From Bacteroidales bacterium UBA2712 (GTDB lineage: Bacteria; Bacteroidota; Bacteroidia; Bacteroidales; Paludibacteraceae), in assembly GCA_002354055.1 (NCBI GenBank), contig DEKW01000019.1:158577-222576 (forward strand): DNA of 64,000 nt. The letters run 5' to 3'. Numbering within the stretch: position 1 is the first letter of the stretch; each line of letters opens with the position of its first letter. Of this stretch, positions 45,318 to 52,958 are shown piece after piece. A program made the position numbers and the translations under genes. Below the pieces are notes generated by a model. It did no database searches and had not been told where the DNA came from. It saw nothing but the letters and a program-made list of their open reading frames with translations.

Positions 45318-48300
45318 TTTTCTTCTTTCTCCAAAGCCGCGCGGCGGTACTCACTCGGCGTGACGCCATACGTGTTCTTGAAGCACTTGGCGAAATACCG
45401 TGAGTCGTTCATACCGACCATGTAAGTCACCTCGGTGATGTTGTACTGGCGGTCTTCCAAGAGTTGCGCAGCGCGTTTGATACGCATCTCACGGATGAAC
45501 TCCACCGGGCTCAAACCCGTCATGCTCTTCAACTTGTTGAAGAAGACCGTTCTGCCCATGCCCATCTCATCGACCAGATCATCGACCGTCAGGGTGTTGT
45601 TGTCCAGCTGTTTGTCCATGACGCCTAAGAGTTTTGCCAGGAAGGCATCGCCCGGAATGGGTTCGTCGCCTTTCTGCGGCTCCAGGCGCATCAGACGCTC
45701 GCGGTAACTCTGCTCGAGTTGGCTGCGCAGACTCAATATATTATGGACGCGCGCGCGAAGGTACTCGGGTTCGAAAGGCTTGGTGACATAGTCATCTGCG
45801 CCGTATTCCAGGGCCTGCAAGCGGCTTTCGATAGCGGTCTTGGCGGTCAGCAGGATGACCGGAATGAAATCCAACTCCTTGTTCTTTTTGATAAACTGCG
45901 TCAGTTCCAGACCATCTACTTTGGGCATCATCAGATCGGTCACTACCAGGTCGATTTGCTTGGTGCGAATCATTCGCTCGGCTTCTTCACCGTCAGCGGC
46001 GGTCTCCACGTGGTAGTCTTTGCTCAGGATGTTCGCCAGGAAGTTTCGCATGTCCTTGCTGTCATCGACTACGAGGATTGTGCGTTGCTGCTCCTGCTGC
46101 TCCTGCTGGAGTTGCTCCATCTTATCCTCGAATGTCGGTTCGACGGACGGGATAGTGGTGTTGTCATCGGCGATGAACTCCACCTCGGAGCCAAAATGCT
46201 CTTTGCCGGTATGCAGAAGAACGGTGATCGTCGTGCCTTTGCCCACTTCGCTCTCCACGTCAATGTAGCCGTGGTGCAGGTCCACCAGTTCTTTGGTCAG
46301 ATTCATTCCGATACCTGTGCCGGTGATATTATTGCTGTTCAGCTCATTGTTGCTGGAGAAGCGCTCGAAGAGCACGTTGCGTTTGTCGAGAGGTATTCCC
46401 ACACCCTCGTCTTGCACGGCCAGCGTGACGAATCCCGGTTTGTCGGCGATGATGACGCGGATGGATTTACCGGCCGGAGTGAACTTGAAGGCGTTACTCA
46501 ACAGGTTCCAGAGGATGGTGTCCATACGTCCGCGATCAACCCAAACGGTCGAGTCTTCCGCCTGATTCACAATCTCAAACCGGATATGCTTGTCGTCCGC
46601 CTCTTTGCGGAAATTCGCGCAGGTCTCTTCCACCAGGTCGCTCAACAGGGTCTGCTGGATCTTCAGTTTCATCTTCTGGTTCTGTACCTTGCGGAACTCC
46701 AACAGTTGGTTCACCATGCGTAACATACGCTGGCTGTTACTCTGGACGATCTCCAGCTGGTTGCGGACACTCTGACTGATTCGCTCGTTCTGCAGGATAT
46801 TCTCCACCGGCGCCACGATGAGCGTCAGAGGGGTGCGCAGTTCATGGCTGATGTTCGTAAAGAACCGCAGTTTGATATCCGTCACTTGTTGCTCTATCTT
46901 CACTTTCTGGCGCAGCATGTTATAGGTGCTCACCGCATAAGCTGTGATGCTGATCAGAGCAAGGATGCCAATGACGTACAGCAAAATCGCCCACCACGTC
47001 AGCCACAGCGGTTTATCTACCATAATCACGAGCGTGCGCTCGTTGTCTACCTCGCCACCCTCACGGTTCGTTGAACGGACGTGGAAGATATATTTGCCAT
47101 TTTGCAGGTTGCTGTACGTCACGCGCCGCAGGTCGGTCGGATGGTTCCAGCTCTTGTCGATGCCGTCCATCTTGTAGGAGTAGTAGATTTTATCTATGCC
47201 CACATAATCCATCGCTGCATATTCGATGGTCACATTGCTGCCGTTGGGAAGGGTAATAGTGTCTCCTTCCCATTCCTCGTCCTGCGCCGTGATACGCGTT
47301 ATACGAAGCGGCGGAACGGAAACCGTGTGGCGGATATGCGAAGGATCGAAGGAACAGTAGCCGTTCGAGTAACCGAACAAGATCACGCCACTTGGTGTAC
47401 GCAGCGCCTCGGCCTCCGTGAAGAAGGTGTTGTGCTCGCCGTCCAGCGCATCGTAGTAGTAGAGGTTTCCTGTTTCCAGATCCAGCTGGGCAATGTCGCT
47501 CTCCGACGTGAACCAGAGGTTCTTGCCGTCACCCGCCATGCTCAGGATGATATCGTGGAAAGTTTCCACAGAGGTGATTTTGGCCTCCGGGTCTTTCGGA
47601 TCCATCGTCAGCAGACCTCCGCCGAAGGAGCCCAGCCACAACTTGTCGCGGCTGTAATAAATCGCGCGGATATCATAACTCGGAATGACCGTGCTCTCGT
47701 AGGTGTTCAGGTTGATCTTCAGCAGACCGGTCGTCGTACCGCACCAGAGGGTCTCATCTACAATCTCTATGTCGCGCACTTTCATGCCTTGACCCACCAC
47801 TTTGGGTTCTGCCCAACCTTTCTCCGTCATCTTGAGGATATTCACGCCGCCGCCGTAAGTCGCTACATACAGCTCTCCGTCGCGTCCTTCCTCCAGGTCG
47901 TAGATATCCGGATGGTTCGTCGGGATGGTCTTGCCCGTCGTGATATTTTTCAAACCATGCCCTTTGGTTCCGTACAACATCCCGTGCGAACTCTCCAAAG
48001 CGCAATACACACCCGTCTCCGACTTGACGAGTGTCAGCACTTCGCCTTGTTTCGTGCGGGCAAAAGCACGTACTTCGCCGTTATCCGATTCCGAATGACG
48101 CATGTCGTGCAGCTGGTAAGGCGTCGGATCCATGTTCACGCAATCTACACCGCCGTCGTACGTGGAGATCCACATCTGTCCGTCGCGGTCGATATACGCC
48201 GTGTGGATCATGTTTGTCAGCCGCTCGATAGGATAGACCAACTCGTCTTTCTCCATGTCGTAGTAGCTCCATCCTCCACCGGTCGGGTTCACCCACGTCC

Positions 48301-48868
48301 GGCCTAAGTTATCTTCAAGCAGGAAGAAATGCTCACGCAGCCGACCCGCATAACGGCTGTCCAAAGGCGGCGTGAAACGCTTCCACTGACCATATCGGTA
48401 ACGCAAGATTCCCTGCGTGTCATCGGCCTGCCAGATGATGCCGTGGGAATCGACTTTCGTCTTCTTGTCGCTCTCCGCCATCCGCGCCACCATGCCTTCG
48501 GGAAGACTGTCGTACGGGAACTCGGAAGTCACCTTCCGCGACGCGTCTATACGGTAGTAATGGCCGTCGTACGTGCTCCACCAGATCTGCTCTGCCTCAT
48601 CTTCAAAGATCATCACCACGCGGTTGTTCACACGGGCTTCCTGTCCGTTGTTCATCGCCTTGTAGATCTTGAAGGTGTAGCCGTCAAAACGGTTCAGACC
48701 ATCCCATGTACCGAACCACATGAATCCCTGCTTGTCTTGCAGAATAGCCATGACGGTGTTCTGGCTCAATCCGTTCTGGATGGAGTAGTGCTGAATGACA
48801 TAGTGCTCATGCGCGCTGAGGCTCAATACCCCCATTAGAACGCATAGCATAAGAATGAAGCGTTTCAT
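45314..48868 (-). CDS. Hybrid two-component system protein (sensor kinase-receiver-AraC)
   Basis: The 1184-residue single-protein signalling system is typical of Bacteroidota polysaccharide regulation. In order: signal peptide (ending LSLSAHE), two-bladed Reg_prop propeller repeats (about 25-560), Y_Y_Y domain (about 580-640), membrane helix (about 650-672), HisKA with the phospho-His in TNISHELRTPL (about 674), HATPase with NAFKFTPAG and GTGIGMNLTKELV, receiver domain with VVDDSKD (about 936) and phospho-Asp in LVVTDLMMPK, and a C-terminal AraC helix-turn-helix (about 1070-1180). The ligand is unknown. No PUL genes are adjacent, so its target may be elsewhere or the pectin genes at 11-23 kb. 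Confidence 0.95.
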   Translation of the reverse strand: MKRFILMLCVLMGVLSLSAHEHYVIQHYSIQNGLSQNTVMAILQDKQGFMWFGTWDGLNRFDGYTFKIYKAMNNGQEARVNNRVVMIFEDEAEQIWWSTYDGHYYRIDASRKVTSEFPYDSLPEGMVARMAESDKKTKVDSHGIIWQADDTQGILRYRYGQWKRFTPPLDSRYAGRLREHFFLLEDNLGRTWVNPTGGGWSYYDMEKDELVYPIERLTNMIHTAYIDRDGQMWISTYDGGVDCVNMDPTPYQLHDMRHSESDNGEVRAFARTKQGEVLTLVKSETGVYCALESSHGMLYGTKGHGLKNITTGKTIPTNHPDIYDLEEGRDGELYVATYGGGVNILKMTEKGWAEPKVVGQGMKVRDIEIVDETLWCGTTTGLLKINLNTYESTVIPSYDIRAIYYSRDKLWLGSFGGGLLTMDPKDPEAKITSVETFHDIILSMAGDGKNLWFTSESDIAQLDLETGNLYYYDALDGEHNTFFTEAEALRTPSGVILFGYSNGYCSFDPSHIRHTVSVPPLRITRITAQDEEWEGDTITLPNGSNVTIEYAAMDYVGIDKIYYSYKMDGIDKSWNHPTDLRRVTYSNLQNGKYIFHVRSTNREGGEVDNERTLVIMVDKPLWLTWWAILLYVIGILALISITAYAVSTYNMLRQKVKIEQQVTDIKLRFFTNISHELRTPLTLIVAPVENILQNERISQSVRNQLEIVQSNSQRMLRMVNQLLEFRKVQNQKMKLKIQQTLLSDLVEETCANFRKEADDKHIRFEIVNQAEDSTVWVDRGRMDTILWNLLSNAFKFTPAGKSIRVIIADKPGFVTLAVQDEGVGIPLDKRNVLFERFSSNNELNSNNITGTGIGMNLTKELVDLHHGYIDVESEVGKGTTITVLLHTGKEHFGSEVEFIADDNTTIPSVEPTFEDKMEQLQQEQQEQQRTILVVDDSKDMRNFLANILSKDYHVETAADGEEAERMIRTKQIDLVVTDLMMPKVDGLELTQFIKKNKELDFIPVILLTAKTAIESRLQALEYGADDYVTKPFEPEYLRARVHNILSLRSQLEQSYRERLMRLEPQKGDEPIPGDAFLAKLLGVMDKQLDNNTLTVDDLVDEMGMGRTVFFNKLKSMTGLSPVEFIREMRIKRAAQLLEDRQYNITEVTYMVGMNDSRYFAKCFKNTYGVTPSEYRRAALEKEEK

Positions 48869-48886
48869 AGTATTGTGAATTTTTTG

Positions 48887-48930
48887 TCTTTCATCTTTTG
48901 ACTTTCTACTTTGAGCGAAGCGGTCTTTCT
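48887..48930. repeat. Heptamers with an embedded mini-hairpin between rmlA and the hybrid sensor
   Basis: TCTTTCA, TCTTTTG, ACTTTCT heptamers (48887-48907) are followed by ACTTTGAGCGAAGCGGTCT; the core GCGAAGCGGTCT lies at 48915-48926. On the minus strand this directly follows the rmlA stop and precedes the hybrid sensor gene. Confidence 0.75.
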
Positions 48931-48931
48931 A

Positions 48932-49843
48932 CTAAAATCCCTTTGCCGCAATCCGCTCTAAGTACCGGCCGTAAGCGGTCTTCATCTCTTTGCCCAAAGC
49001 TGCCAGCTGCTCTGTACTGATCCAGCCGTTGCGCCAAGCGATCTCCTCGATGCAGCTGACATAGAAACCCTGGCGATTTTGGATAGTAGCAATAAAATTG
49101 CCGGCCTCCAGCAGACTGTCGCAGTTGCCTGTATCCAGCCATGCGAAACCGCGGCTGAACAGTTTGACCTTCAGCGTGCCTTCGTTCAGATAAATCTTAT
49201 TGAGGTCCGTGATCTCATACTCGCCGCGTGCGCTGGGCTGCAGGTTAGCTGCCTTCTCACATACCGTCGCATCATAGAAATACAGACCCGGCACCGCATA
49301 ATTGCTCTTCGGCTCTGCCGGCTTCTCCTCGAGGCTCTTGACTTTTAAGACTGTTTCTTTTCCTCCGTGCAGATCAGAGGACTGCTCTTCCTCAAACTCC
49401 ACCACGCCGTACGCCCGAGGATCCGCTACTTCGTAGCCGAAGATACAGGCGCCGCCTTTTTGGACACTCTCTACCGCGTCACGGAGCATGTGGCCGAAAT
49501 GCTGGCCGTAGAACATGTTATCTCCCAAAATCAAGCATCCCGGTTCGCCGTTCAAAAACTCACGACCCAGCACAAAAGCCTGCGCCAGACCGTTCGGCAC
49601 TAACTGTACTTTGTAGCTCAGCTTCATACCGATGCGGCTGCCGTCTCCCAACAACTCCTCAAACATCGGCAGATCCCGCGGAGTGCTGATGACCAACACC
49701 TCACGGATTCCCGCTAACATCAATGCACTCAATGGGTAATAAATCATCGGCTTGTCATATACCGGCATGATTTGTTTGCTGATCGCTTTGCTCAACGGGT
49801 ACAAACGAGTTGCGCTTCCTCCCGCTAAAATAATTCCTTTCAT
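48932..49843 (-). CDS. rmlA: Glucose-1-phosphate thymidylyltransferase RmlA
   Basis: The 303-residue enzyme makes dTDP-glucose from dTTP and glucose-1-phosphate, the first step to dTDP-rhamnose and other surface sugars. Features: KGIILAGGSATRLYPLSKAI (nucleotide loop), KPMIYYPLSALMLAGIREVL, GLAQAFVLGREFL, LGDNMFYG, and RGFAWLDTGNCDSLLEAGNF. Full length. rmlB, rmlC and rmlD are not in the window. It has its own promoter (50017-50047) and a long GC-rich leader with several short hairpins. Confidence 0.95.
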   Translation of the reverse strand: MKGIILAGGSATRLYPLSKAISKQIMPVYDKPMIYYPLSALMLAGIREVLVISTPRDLPMFEELLGDGSRIGMKLSYKVQLVPNGLAQAFVLGREFLNGEPGCLILGDNMFYGQHFGHMLRDAVESVQKGGACIFGYEVADPRAYGVVEFEEEQSSDLHGGKETVLKVKSLEEKPAEPKSNYAVPGLYFYDATVCEKAANLQPSARGEYEITDLNKIYLNEGTLKVKLFSRGFAWLDTGNCDSLLEAGNFIATIQNRQGFYVSCIEEIAWRNGWISTEQLAALGKEMKTAYGRYLERIAAKGF

Positions 49844-49899
49844 AATCTTCTAATAATTGTGCGTGTTTTTCTATAAGGTATTTTTTTATATTTTCAAAA

Positions 49900-50016
49900 T
49901 TGGGGTCCCCGAGGGACGCTAACGGTAGTGCGTCTCGCGGGGAGAGCGTAGCGTAAGGCGAGTATCCTAGGAGCGACGGGGTCGCGACTCGTAACGAGCC
50001 TTAACGTAAGCGAGCG
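49900..50016 (-). other. rmlA: rmlA leader packed with triloop mini-hairpins
   Basis: The leader between promoter and rmlA start is GC-rich, unlike the usual AT-rich gaps here. On the minus strand it shows CTCG-TTA-CGAG, GCGAC-CCC-GTCGC, the palindrome TCCTAGGA, and GTCCC-TCG-GGGAC, plus CTTACG words repeated in CTCGCTTACG and CTCGCCTTACGC. This could be a structured 5' leader or a cluster of palindromic repeats. Confidence 0.5.
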
Positions 50017-50047
50017 CAAAGATACAACAAAATTTCCACATACGCAA
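50017..50047 (-). promoter_or_regulatory. rmlA: Promoter of rmlA
   Basis: On the minus strand TATCTTTG (50017-50024) with TTGC (50044-50047) about 20 nt upstream. The leader to rmlA is about 165 nt. Confidence 0.75.
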
Positions 50048-50087
50048 GGGATGTGGAAATTTTTACACATAAAATGTGTATTTTTTA

Positions 50088-50954
50088 TCAAAAAAGTGCT
50101 AAAATCGCCACAATGAGTGTACTGAACATCAAAACAGGCATCTGTTTGTCTAATTTCTCAGTATGACTCCAGACGTACCGGAGGTGCCATCCCCATACCG
50201 GAATAATACACAAAACCCACCAGTGTCCATATACGCAAAAAATTGCCAGACAGCCAACCAGCAAAAGCGTCTGATACACTCGTCCGCCCCGCTCGCCCAA
50301 GAGGCTCGCAAAAGTGTGTTTGCCGTGAGCGCGGTCATTTGGCATATCGCGGATATTATTCAGATTCAGCACTCCCACGCAAGGCAATCCGATTGCCGCT
50401 CCACACCAGAAAATCTCCGCCGTCAAATTTTGGATCTGCAAATAGTAACCGCCGACCGTACTGAGCAGCCCGAAGAACAAAAACACCCCTAAATCTCCCA
50501 AACCGATATACCCGTAACTGTGCTTTCCAAGGGTATATTTGATGGCACCCACTATCGCAAAGGCACCAAGTAAGAGGAATCCTAGACTTTGTGTACAGAA
50601 CAATGTGCCGAAAGCGCTGTATATCAATAAGATACCGAACACTACACAGAACCCCAATAACAGCCAAATCATGCCTTCCATTTGCCGTTCTGTGATCTTC
50701 CCTGCCTGCAGCCCGTACGCTTCGCGTCCTCTTTGTTCTGTATCGGTGCCTTTTAGTGCATCCCCCAGCTCATTACTGAGGTTGCTTAGGATCTGCAAAC
50801 TCAGCGTCGTCAGGATGGCTAACACAAAAATCTGAATACTGACAGCTGATGGCTGACAGCCCATCTCGCGCCATGCCAAACCCGTTCCGAGAATGATTCC
50901 CGAAACGGACAAAGGCAGCGTCCTTAATCGTAAGGATTGAATATACGGATTCAT
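50088..50954 (-). CDS. menA: 1,4-dihydroxy-2-naphthoate polyprenyltransferase MenA
   Basis: The 288-residue integral membrane prenyltransferase attaches the polyprenyl tail to DHNA in menaquinone synthesis. Visible: SLRLRTLPLSVSGIILG at the N-terminus, the Asp-rich region NLSNELGDALKGTD (first motif), and LNNIRDMPNDRAHGKHTF (second motif), with about eight membrane segments. A heptamer array (50832-50859) codes CQPSAVSIQI between the first two helices, in frame. A polyprenyl diphosphate synthase at 57745 could supply its prenyl donor. Confidence 0.92.
   Translation of the reverse strand: MNPYIQSLRLRTLPLSVSGIILGTGLAWREMGCQPSAVSIQIFVLAILTTLSLQILSNLSNELGDALKGTDTEQRGREAYGLQAGKITERQMEGMIWLLLGFCVVFGILLIYSAFGTLFCTQSLGFLLLGAFAIVGAIKYTLGKHSYGYIGLGDLGVFLFFGLLSTVGGYYLQIQNLTAEIFWCGAAIGLPCVGVLNLNNIRDMPNDRAHGKHTFASLLGERGGRVYQTLLLVGCLAIFCVYGHWWVLCIIPVWGWHLRYVWSHTEKLDKQMPVLMFSTLIVAILALF
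50832..50859. repeat. In-frame CTGACAG heptamer array inside menA
   Basis: Four heptamers on the plus strand: CTGAATA, CTGACAG, CTGATGG, CTGACAG. They code a short loop after the first helix of MenA. Confidence 0.75.
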
Positions 50955-50961
50955 GAAATAC

Positions 50962-51663
50962 TTACTTGTTTTCCTTCAATAACTGCTCCACCAACTCCGG
51001 CACACCTTCGGTGGCTTTCTTGCGGATATGGGTGATTCGGTCCGCCCACATACCGAACTCCGGCTGACCCGGATCCACAAAATAAATAGGGCAGTTTTTC
51101 GGTGCGTAATGAATCAGACTTGCTGCCGGATAGACGTTCAGACTGGTTCCCACAACGACCATGATTTCTGCCTCCGACGCAATGCGGCACGCCTCATCGA
51201 AATACGGCACTCCTTCACCGAAAAAAACGATATACGGCCGTAGTAGCGAGCCATCCGGATGACGGTCGCCGTAATGCTGTTCCCATCCTTCCAGAGGCAC
51301 CGTAGCCGTCTCGTTGTTCTCGGACCGCAGTTTGGTGATCTCGCCATGCAGATGTACTACATTCTTAGCACCTGCCCGCTCATGCAGATCATCGATATTC
51401 TGGGTGATGATGCGGGTGTCTGGCAAAACCTCCTGCAACTTGGCAATCGCCACATGAGCTGCATTAGGCTGGGCTGCCAGAGTGTCCTTTCTGCGGGCGT
51501 TGTAAAAGTCCACGCACAACTGCGGATTGCGCAGCCATGCCTCGTGGGTGCACACATCTTCGATGCGGTAATGTTCCCATAACCCGTCTGAGTCGCGGAA
51601 CGTACCCAGACCACTCTCCGCGCTTACTCCGGCGCCGGTGAAGACCACGATTTTCTTACTCAT
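50962..51663 (-). CDS. cobB: NAD-dependent protein deacylase (sirtuin, CobB-like)
   Basis: The 233-residue sirtuin has the NAD-binding VFTGAGVSAESGLGTFR, the catalytic region TQNIDDLHERAGAKNVVHLHGE and GTSLNVYPAASLI. The Y-x-x-R pair in FYNARR marks the SIRT5-like desuccinylase/deacetylase class. The four zinc-binding cysteines normally found after the catalytic His are absent here (TKLRSENNETATVPLEGWEQ occupies that place). It ends 8 bp before menA. Confidence 0.92.
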   Translation of the reverse strand: MSKKIVVFTGAGVSAESGLGTFRDSDGLWEHYRIEDVCTHEAWLRNPQLCVDFYNARRKDTLAAQPNAAHVAIAKLQEVLPDTRIITQNIDDLHERAGAKNVVHLHGEITKLRSENNETATVPLEGWEQHYGDRHPDGSLLRPYIVFFGEGVPYFDEACRIASEAEIMVVVGTSLNVYPAASLIHYAPKNCPIYFVDPGQPEFGMWADRITHIRKKATEGVPELVEQLLKENK

Positions 51664-51689
51664 AATCTCTTATTTTAGGAGTGAAACAC

Positions 51690-52061
51690 TTATTTGAATC
51701 CAAAGACGAAATACACGGCGGCAATCAGCAGCAGGCATGCTACGAAATGGTTCCATCGGAGCGGCATACCAAAAGCAATCGCGGAAAAAATAACAAAAAC
51801 CACAAGGGTAATCACCTCCTGAATGACTTTCAGCTGCATCAACGTGAATGGTCCTCCGTTTCCTTCAAAACCCATTCGGTTGGCGGGAACCTGCAAGCAA
51901 TACTCAAAAAACGCGATACCCCAGGAAATCAAAATCACAACAATCAACGGCGTGGCATTGGAGATGAATCCCATATTCTGCAACTTCAAATGGCCATACC
52001 AAGCCAGCGTCATGAAGACGTTCGACGCTAATAGCAATAATATAGTATATAAAGCATTCAT
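51690..52061 (-). CDS. DMT-type small membrane protein (DUF486)
   Basis: The 123-residue protein has four membrane helices and matches DUF486: LLLASNVFMTLAWYGHL at the N-terminus, SWGIAFFEYCLQVPANRMG, QLKVIQEVITLVVFVIF. These are half-size relatives of drug/metabolite transporters with unknown substrate. It stands between ttcA and the sirtuin gene on the same strand with short gaps, so it is probably cotranscribed. Confidence 0.88.
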   Translation of the reverse strand: MNALYTILLLLASNVFMTLAWYGHLKLQNMGFISNATPLIVVILISWGIAFFEYCLQVPANRMGFEGNGGPFTLMQLKVIQEVITLVVFVIFSAIAFGMPLRWNHFVACLLLIAAVYFVFGFK

Positions 52062-52071
52062 ATATAGTAAG

Positions 52072-52848
52072 TTATATTTGCGGTAGATATTCTTTTTTGA
52101 TATTCGTCATGGCGGCGTACATCGAGTCCATTGCCTCGGGATTGAGCGCTTTGATTTGCGCCACCAGATCTTTCACTTTTGCCCGCGAGGAGACATGCTC
52201 GAACGGACATAGCTGTTTCTGTTTCTCGTATCTTCGCATCTCTGCGTAGCGAATCAGGTCTGCTTCTTCAATCAACGCCAGCGGCCGGATGATCTGCAAA
52301 GGCATTTTCTCCATCTGTAGAATCGGCGGCATGGTGGCATAAGCGCCCTGAAAAATCTGATTCATCAGCAGTGTCTCGATGATATCATCCTTATGATGCC
52401 CGAACGCAATCTTGTTGCAGCCCAACTCCTGCGCTACGTTGAATAACTCCTTCCTTCTATACCATGCGCACAAGAAACACGGATTGTCGATCTCGCGCGG
52501 CGTTCTCCCTTCCCTTAAAGGAGGGGCCTGGGGGATGCTTACATCCCTCACGATCAGCGGCACACCTGCTTCGTCGCAGAACCGCTGTAGATAACTCATA
52601 TCCGAGATATATGCACGCTCTTTGACCCGCACATGCAAAGCCGTAACCTGAAACCGCGGTTTGTAGATCTTGGCTCGCCGACCCAACAACTCGACCAACG
52701 CCAAGCTGTCTTTGCCGCCGCTCAGACCGATCAGTATATGGTCTCCGTCTGCAATCAGACCATAGTCTGCGCAGGCTTTATGAAACCGTTTCGTGAGACG
52801 GTCCCGCTGTTTCTCAAGAGCTATTTGTTCGGGTGTTTTTTGAGGCAT
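52072..52848 (-). CDS. ttcA: tRNA 2-thiocytidine synthetase TtcA-like
   Basis: The 258-residue PP-loop enzyme probably thiolates C32 of tRNAs. The PP-loop LIGLSGGKDSLAL, the Cys pair CFLCAWYRRKELF and GHHKDDIIETLLMNQIFQG are visible. I chose the ATG at 52848 (MPQKTPEQIALEKQ); further upstream codons overlap the promoter at 52876. An insertion coding PQAPPLREGRTPREI is formed by a palindromic element (52505-52547) between the VRDVSI strand and the Cys pair. A divergent promoter serves the neighbouring plus-strand gene. Confidence 0.9.
   Translation of the reverse strand: MPQKTPEQIALEKQRDRLTKRFHKACADYGLIADGDHILIGLSGGKDSLALVELLGRRAKIYKPRFQVTALHVRVKERAYISDMSYLQRFCDEAGVPLIVRDVSIPQAPPLREGRTPREIDNPCFLCAWYRRKELFNVAQELGCNKIAFGHHKDDIIETLLMNQIFQGAYATMPPILQMEKMPLQIIRPLALIEEADLIRYAEMRRYEKQKQLCPFEHVSSRAKVKDLVAQIKALNPEAMDSMYAAMTNIKKEYLPQI
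52505..52547. repeat. Palindromic element inserted in ttcA
   Basis: CTCCCTTCCCTTAAAGGAGGGG forms an imperfect hairpin and is followed by CCTGGGGGATG and a GGATG-TAAG-CATCC hairpin (minus reading). It is in frame and codes a Pro-rich loop. It resembles the CCCCT...AGGGG type of short palindromes seen scattered in Bacteroidota genomes. Confidence 0.55.
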
Positions 52849-52875
52849 AACAAGCTTTTTTACGTTTTGCGAGTG

Positions 52876-52906
52876 CAAAGTTACAAAAAAATTTGCACAT
52901 ATCAAA
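52876..52906 (-). promoter_or_regulatory. ttcA: Promoter of ttcA
   Basis: On the minus strand TAACTTTG (52876-52883) with TTTG (52903-52906) about 20 nt upstream. It interleaves with the divergent plus-strand promoter, so the two cannot be occupied freely at once. Confidence 0.75.
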
Positions 52907-52923
52907 ATATTTTACTAATTTTG
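52892..52923 (+). promoter_or_regulatory. Promoter of the EEP-family gene (divergent)
   Basis: TTTGC (52892-52896) and TAATTTTG (52916-52923), 20 nt apart. The first sensible start is ATG 52959. Confidence 0.8.
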
Positions 52924-52958
52924 TAGCCGATTTTGTAAATATCACAAAAATACATACA

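Noticed and set aside
45830..46010. Further CGGTCT words in the receiver domain of the hybrid sensor
   Set aside because: The flanking bases do not form the stem-GNA-stem structure, and the codons are normal receiver-domain sequence.
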